This document shows positions 41,680-45,630 of a stretch of DNA of 45,630 bases, piece by piece. The notes under the pieces are model-generated. The model did not search any database. It had not been told where the DNA came from and saw nothing but the letters and a program-made list of their open reading frames with translations. Source of the stretch: Candidatus Poseidoniaceae archaeon (GTDB taxonomy: Archaea; Thermoplasmatota; Poseidoniia; Poseidoniales; Poseidoniaceae); NCBI GenBank assembly GCA_949373095.1, contig CASIBY010000003.1:1-45630 (forward strand). The letters run 5' to 3'. The translations under genes and the position numbers were made by a program. Positions within the stretch are counted from its first letter, which is position 1, and every line of letters begins with the position of its first letter.

Positions 41680-42219
41680 ATGTCGTTTACTGGACTACTG
41701 TTGGCTGGCGGAGAAAGTCGCCGAATGGGTCAAGATAAGTCGCTGATGTTTGGAGGAGTCGGCCGACTCAAAGAGGTCTTGTTACGTTGCGGGGCTCATC
41801 GCGTCGTTGTTCTTTGTGGAGCAGAGGCACGAGTTGATTTCTTCGAAGGCGAAACATGGGCTGATCCGTCGCATTGCAACGGGATTCATCAGGTGGTCGA
41901 GTGGGCTCTAGGCCAGATTGAGGGGGATGTCATGTTAGTGCCCTGCGATGCATTCCTCTTTGAGGAAAAAGCGTGTAAGGCATTATTGGAAATTGCTCAA
42001 CAGGGGGGCGTTCCCACCGACTTGAACGGGCGAAGACAACCTTTGTTCTCGTACATTCCAAAATCCTTTGAGATGCCTTCAACTGTTGAATCAATGCGAA
42101 ACATGACCGAATCTCTTCCAACCGTTAGCGCTCAAGGCTATGGGCAATGTTTCACGAATTTCAATCGTTCTGAGGAGATTGAGGAACATCAACATGAACT
42201 ATCCCGGATTTCATGGTAA
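41680..42219 (+). CDS. mobA: MobA-like molybdenum-cofactor nucleotidyltransferase
   Basis: The 179-residue product opens with the nucleotide-binding LLLAGGESRRMGQDKSLMFGG (residues 6-26), the signature of MobA/NTP-transferase enzymes, where the Lys contacts GTP. The middle has NGIHQVVEWAL and VMLVPCDAFLF, where the Asp is the expected metal-binding residue in place of the usual GDMP. It would attach GMP to molybdopterin. It is at the short end for the family and other sugar-nucleotidyl roles are possible. It ends 59 bases inside the convergent purN gene. Confidence 0.82.
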   Translation: MSFTGLLLAGGESRRMGQDKSLMFGGVGRLKEVLLRCGAHRVVVLCGAEARVDFFEGETWADPSHCNGIHQVVEWALGQIEGDVMLVPCDAFLFEEKACKALLEIAQQGGVPTDLNGRRQPLFSYIPKSFEMPSTVESMRNMTESLPTVSAQGYGQCFTNFNRSEEIEEHQHELSRISW

Positions 42220-42862
42220 CAAAGCCTTGAGCAACCCAACTAAGCACCTGTGGATAGAGGCGGTGTTCCTCAACCTTTACTCGGTTGCTCAACGAAGTCT
42301 CGCCATCACCTTTGAGCACCGGTACGGTTTCTTGCGCAAGCACGGCCCCACTGTCCATTCCTTCGTCCACCATGTGAACCGTACAACCCGTTAGTTTAGC
42401 CCCAGATGCAAGAACATCTCTGTGAGCGTGAGCTCCTGGGAAATGAGGGAGGTATGACGGATGGATGTTAACGATTCTACCACCCCACCTCTCAAGGAAG
42501 TGAGGGGAAAGAAGGCGCATATAGCCCGAAAGAACAACGAATTCAATATCATACTGCTCAAGAACTTCCATGAGCGCTTCTTCGTGTGCAACCCGTGTAT
42601 TCTCGGCGTCTTTCGAGGGGAGAACCAGTTCAACCTCTACACCAAGTTGGTGAGCGAGCTGAATTCCTCCCGCTTCCGAACGATTGGAAATAACGACAGA
42701 AGTGGCGTGAAGGAGCTTGTCTTGTTGTTGTGCCCTGACCAGGGCTTGCATTCCCGAACCCGAACCGGAGATCAAAACTGCACAACGAAGTGGATTGCCG
42801 GCTGTCGCCACTCTTCCGCCCACTGGCGTTCCTGTCATGATTTTCCCAAAACTCACCTTCAT
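42161..42862 (-). CDS. purN: Phosphoribosylglycinamide formyltransferase (GART)
   Basis: The product has RCAVLISGSGSGMQALV (nucleotide loop), VVISNRSEAGGIQLA, LSGYMRLLSPHFLERWGGRIVNIHPSYLPHFPGAHAHRD with the catalytic Asn-x-His and HMVDEGMDSGAVLAQ with the catalytic Asp. These are the complete PurN active site, transferring formyl from 10-formyl-THF to GAR in purine synthesis. Start is the ATG at 42862 (233 residues) or 42838; the extension before the core is unusual. The last 59 bases overlap the end of mobA on the other strand, so the two transcripts converge. Confidence 0.95.
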   Translation of the reverse strand: MKVSFGKIMTGTPVGGRVATAGNPLRCAVLISGSGSGMQALVRAQQQDKLLHATSVVISNRSEAGGIQLAHQLGVEVELVLPSKDAENTRVAHEEALMEVLEQYDIEFVVLSGYMRLLSPHFLERWGGRIVNIHPSYLPHFPGAHAHRDVLASGAKLTGCTVHMVDEGMDSGAVLAQETVPVLKGDGETSLSNRVKVEEHRLYPQVLSWVAQGFVTMKSGIVHVDVPQSPQND

Positions 42863-42929
42863 TTGATTACTTCGTTCGTGTCGGAGAGGTTTTTGAAGGC
42901 TCAGCGTGCCGCAAGGATTGAGGGGTCCC

Positions 42930-43439
42930 GTGACTGAAATCGCCACGAAGTCTATTGTGAGAGCTCAAGCTTCTCTTGACATCGCCTCAAAATACACCTC
43001 GTTAGAAGACGAAGAGGTTGTTGCGTTAGTACTCGCTGAACATAAACCAAGTGCGAATGCATTTGTTCGGGGGGTTTGGATTACCATTGGTAGTTTGTTC
43101 GTTGCTTTTGCTGGAATCGGAATATTTCTCCCGGGTATGCCGACGACATCGTGGCTTGTGGCTGCCGCCTACTGCTACGGGCGTTCGTCCCAGAAACTGT
43201 TCCAATGGCTACTGACGAATCGGTACTTTGGAGGACCTTTGCTCGGATATTACCGGTCCGGTAAAGCCCTACCCTTCCACTCAAAAATTGTTATTTGTGG
43301 ATTGATCGGGTTTGTCTCTATTTCATCTATTTGGGTGGTCACGAAGGCTGGGGACCCTGGTTTCGGACAAGCCACCATCTTCATTGTAGCTGTGCTCGGC
43401 ATATGGTGGGTTGGATGGCGTGTTCCAACAACTGCATGA
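42930..43439 (+). CDS. DUF454 (YbaN-type) inner-membrane protein
   Basis: From the GTG at 42930, with GAGGGG five bases upstream, the product is 169 residues. A cytosolic N-terminus of about 40 residues is followed by the DUF454 signature: GSLFVAFAGIGIFLPGMPTTSWLVAAAYCYGRSSQKLFQWLLTN and YFGGPLLGYYRSGKALP, with two or three membrane helices and two more toward the C-terminus (VICGLIGFVSISSIWVV, TIFIVAVLGIWWVGW). The family's function is unknown. It lies divergent from purN and converges on the DUF6356 gene, whose stop begins at the next base. Confidence 0.9.
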   Translation: MTEIATKSIVRAQASLDIASKYTSLEDEEVVALVLAEHKPSANAFVRGVWITIGSLFVAFAGIGIFLPGMPTTSWLVAAAYCYGRSSQKLFQWLLTNRYFGGPLLGYYRSGKALPFHSKIVICGLIGFVSISSIWVVTKAGDPGFGQATIFIVAVLGIWWVGWRVPTTA

Positions 43440-43619
43440 TCACTCGACTTGAAAGTCATCATACAACTTTGCAGCGTTCTTGCCTGCATCTATGAAGAAC
43501 ATAGGAAAAATTCCGTGAATGATCAATTGTACTGAACTGAGGCCAAATCGGAATGACAAGCGAAACGCCCTCACTAGGTGTTCAAAAAATGTCATTCCAA
43601 CGTCGTTTAAATGCCCCAT
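43440..43619 (-). CDS. Small DUF6356-family protein
   Basis: A 59-residue frame reads MGHLNDVGMTFFEHLVRAFR, then LSFRFGLSSVQLIIHGIFPM, then FFIDAGKNAAKLYDDFQVE. The pattern HLxxVGMTYFxHLxxAxxxS...IHAxxPxxF matches the DUF6356 family of small capsule-associated proteins as known from databases. GGTGA lies seven bases upstream of the ATG. It is 24 bases after purH on the same strand, hence co-transcribed. One hydrophobic stretch may associate with the membrane. The function is unknown. Confidence 0.8.
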   Translation of the reverse strand: MGHLNDVGMTFFEHLVRAFRLSFRFGLSSVQLIIHGIFPMFFIDAGKNAAKLYDDFQVE

Positions 43620-43643
43620 AATAATTCACCGCTCCACAATTGA

Positions 43644-45287
43644 TCAATGCCTGAATAGGCGATGTCCTGTGAATATCATTGCTATGTTACGATTGTTTGC
43701 TTCATCGATGACTTCTTGGTCACGGATTGAGCCTCCGGGTTGGACTACGACGGCCGCACCTGCTTCCGCAGCTTGCTCTAGACCATCTTTGAACGGGAAA
43801 AACGCGTCGGATGCGAGGATGCAATCGTTAGCTTTGTTACCAGCACGTCGTGCGGCAATTCGTACTGCTTCAACCCTGCTAGTTTGCCCTGGACCAATTC
43901 CAACGGTCGCTGTACCTTGTACCATAACAATCGCATTTGACTTCACTTGCTCACAAACGCGTACTGCAAATTTCATACTGTCAATTTGTGACTGTGTAGG
44001 TTCTCGGTCAGTAACCGTTTTCGCCTCGGCCCAATCTATGATAGGTGGCTCTTCGGTTTGAACTAACATTCCTCCCTCTACTGGTTTGCGAACTAAGATG
44101 CGCTCCAATGGTGCCAGTCGGTCTTGGGGGGAATCGATGGTAAGGAGGCGGCGATTTTTCTTTGCCATCAAAAGAGACTTTGCTTCAGGTGAAAATGCTG
44201 GTGCCATCAATACTTCCACGAAAAGGTTTCCAATCGATTCAGCCGTTGCAAGCTCAACGGGTTCGTTGAAACAAATAATGGAGCCAAATGCGGATTCTGG
44301 GTCGCTGGCTAATGCCATGTCAAACGCTTCTTTTTGAGTTTCTGCCAAAGCTGCACCACACGGATTGTTGTGTTTCACAATAACGCATGCATGGGGGGTC
44401 TGTGGCCATTCATCTGTTGAGAGTGAGCGGCAAAGACGCAACGTTGCATCAGCATCAGAATAGTTGTTGTAAGACATCGCCTTACCTCCTTCAACCCGTG
44501 CCGTTACCAACGTTGAATGCTGGCCCGAGTGCAAGGGGTCAACATACAACCCAGCAGCCTGATGTGCATTTTCACCATATCTGAGAGTGTGCATGATGTG
44601 GGCTGATGAAAGCATAGTTGAGGGAAGGCGTTGACTTTGCTCGTTAACATCAGAGTAGGCGGACGGATCTCCAATGAAGCGTTGATGGAGTTCATTGGCA
44701 ATCGCTGAATCGTATGCTGCAGTGTGCTGAAAGGCTTCAAGAGCAAGTTCTCGGCGGAGTTCCATGTTGACCTCAGTCACTTCTTCAACTTCTCCAATTG
44801 CTTTTAGAAGGTCTTGGTATCGCTTTGGATTTGTTGCAATGAGAACATGTTGGTGGTTTTTTGCGGAGGCTCGAACCATAGTAGGGCCGCCAATGTCAAT
44901 CATTTCTAACAGCGGATTATCTGCCATGGGCGGGTCTTGTGCAGCAGCGCTAGAGAAAGGGTAAAGGTTGCATGCTACGACACGAATGGGCGAATATCCA
45001 AGTCGCTCGAGTTCTGTTCTATCGGCTTCGTTGTGAAGACGTGCGAGAAGTGGCCCGTGAATTGCCGGGTGAAGGGATTTGACTCTCCCGTCAAAAATTT
45101 CTGGATGGTTGGTCAGGTCAGAAACGTGAAGAACGTCAAGGCCTGATTCTCGGAGCATCTTTGCAGTTCCCCCTGTGGAAACCAATTCAAAACCAAGGTT
45201 TGCTAATCCTGTTGCAAATTCAACGATTCCTGTCTTGTCCCAGACGCTGAGTAATGCACGGGGTCGGGAGGATTCTGTACCATTCAT
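43644..45287 (-). CDS. purH: Bifunctional AICAR formyltransferase / IMP cyclohydrolase
   Basis: The 547-residue product has the N-terminal MGS-type cyclohydrolase domain (RALLSVWDKTGIVEFATGL, LVSTGGTAKML, GRVKSLHPAIHGPLLAR) and the C-terminal AICAR transformylase domain with RYGENAHQ and the catalytic KHNNPCGAA, ending IRDQEVIDEANNRNIAMIFTGHRLFRH. It performs the last two steps of IMP synthesis. Many archaea lack the bacterial-type fused PurH, so its presence hints at old transfer. Upstream of it on the same strand is the thermosome; downstream come the DUF6356 gene and then purN beyond the DUF454 gene. Confidence 0.98.
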   Translation of the reverse strand: MNGTESSRPRALLSVWDKTGIVEFATGLANLGFELVSTGGTAKMLRESGLDVLHVSDLTNHPEIFDGRVKSLHPAIHGPLLARLHNEADRTELERLGYSPIRVVACNLYPFSSAAAQDPPMADNPLLEMIDIGGPTMVRASAKNHQHVLIATNPKRYQDLLKAIGEVEEVTEVNMELRRELALEAFQHTAAYDSAIANELHQRFIGDPSAYSDVNEQSQRLPSTMLSSAHIMHTLRYGENAHQAAGLYVDPLHSGQHSTLVTARVEGGKAMSYNNYSDADATLRLCRSLSTDEWPQTPHACVIVKHNNPCGAALAETQKEAFDMALASDPESAFGSIICFNEPVELATAESIGNLFVEVLMAPAFSPEAKSLLMAKKNRRLLTIDSPQDRLAPLERILVRKPVEGGMLVQTEEPPIIDWAEAKTVTDREPTQSQIDSMKFAVRVCEQVKSNAIVMVQGTATVGIGPGQTSRVEAVRIAARRAGNKANDCILASDAFFPFKDGLEQAAEAGAAVVVQPGGSIRDQEVIDEANNRNIAMIFTGHRLFRH

Positions 45288-45364
45288 GCAGGAGGCCCGT
45301 TATCGTATTGGCCCCGTCCAATGGTCTTGAACATAGCGCACGGCCATATTGGCTCGGTTAGAGC

Positions 45365-45630
45365 TCAATCTCCACGGGCCGAAATCACTTGGTCGACTCG
45401 CAGTAACCCGCAGGCGGTTTCAGTAGCAGCCTCGATTCCGTGTAGAAGTGTCTCCGTTGGCGCCCATGCCTGTTCAACAACCTCTACGGAGCCAGAAGGG
45501 CCAATACCAGAATCGTAATTTCCATTTCGATGTGCGGAACGAAGAGCAAGAAGGGCGTCCAATTGATCAACGCCTGCATTGGTTGCAAGGGTCGAAGGAA
45601 TCGATTCAAGGGCTCGGGCAAAGGCTTCCA
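45365..45630 (-). CDS. Thermosome (group II chaperonin) subunit, C-terminal fragment
   Basis: The 88 codons before the stop read EAFARALESIPSTLATNAGV, DQLDALLALRSAHRNGN and ATETACGLLRVDQVISARGD. The first matches the equatorial-domain motif (LAENAGxDxIDxLxxLRxxH) and the last the closing VLRIDDVI strand of archaeal thermosomes. The gene runs off the right edge. No Gly-Gly-Met tail is present. It folds cytosolic proteins in an ATP-driven double ring. It is upstream of purH on the same strand with 77 bases between. Confidence 0.93.
   Translation of the reverse strand, partial: EAFARALESIPSTLATNAGVDQLDALLALRSAHRNGNYDSGIGPSGSVEVVEQAWAPTETLLHGIEAATETACGLLRVDQVISARGD

Overview
The window looks like a piece of a planktonic marine archaeon, most probably Candidatus Poseidoniales (Marine Group II Euryarchaeota). 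The sequence shows an archaeal information-processing set: the rpl18e-rpl13-rps9-rpoN order, an archaeal DnaG primase with a Toprim core, an Lrp/AsnC regulator and the C-terminus of a thermosome subunit. It also carries very large surface proteins built from Asp-rich calcium-binding (thrombospondin type 3-like) repeats, which fits that lineage. The assignment to order is inference; no marker phylogeny could be run.

Layout. (1) 1-4623, minus strand: an exported beta-helix protein with an Asp-rich C-terminal stalk and membrane anchor, split by a probable single-base frameshift near 903. (2) 4693-6847: tRNA-Pro(GGG), rpoN, rps9, rpl13, rpl18e and an unknown helical protein. (3) 6943-16998: a 2,699-residue membrane-anchored Asp-repeat protein and a 581-residue exported protein with a long Gly-Gln repeat, with a convincing terminator between them and a regulatory-looking 352-bp leader region upstream. 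(4) 17351-19938: an unrecognised protein, a GNAT acetyltransferase, a small membrane protein and tRNA-Cys. (5) 20031-24285: an aminotransferase, then a three-gene redox operon (SDR, FAD oxidoreductase, Rieske protein) read from a promoter shared with a CoA-binding protein. (6) 24308-28273: three exported proteins in one unit (FAS1 plus cupredoxin protein with a PGF-type sorting tail, HmuY-like protein, sugar-dehydrogenase-like propeller). (7) 28320-30666: enolase, a hypothetical protein and an Lrp-type regulator. (8) 30667-38815: a run of coiled-coil, TPR and membrane-tethered proteins plus a redoxin and a 39-residue zinc ribbon. (9) 38857-45630: dnaG, a TerB-like/unknown/mobA operon, purN, a DUF454 protein, a DUF6356 protein, purH and the thermosome tail.

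Five places read as one extra base that breaks an otherwise continuous protein (near 903, 30594, 31265, 31480 and 31534). Four lie within one kilobase. Base-calling or assembly error is the simplest explanation, so the gene models there are given as reconstructed spans. Two convincing small genes were found by reading: a zinc ribbon at 30667-30786 and a DUF6356 protein at 43440-43619.

No CRISPR array, insertion sequence or prophage was seen. The most unusual content is the surface-protein block (1-17.3 kb), the SDR/FAD/Rieske operon whose SDR lacks the usual catalytic tyrosine, and the coiled-coil/TPR block at 31.4-38.8 kb.
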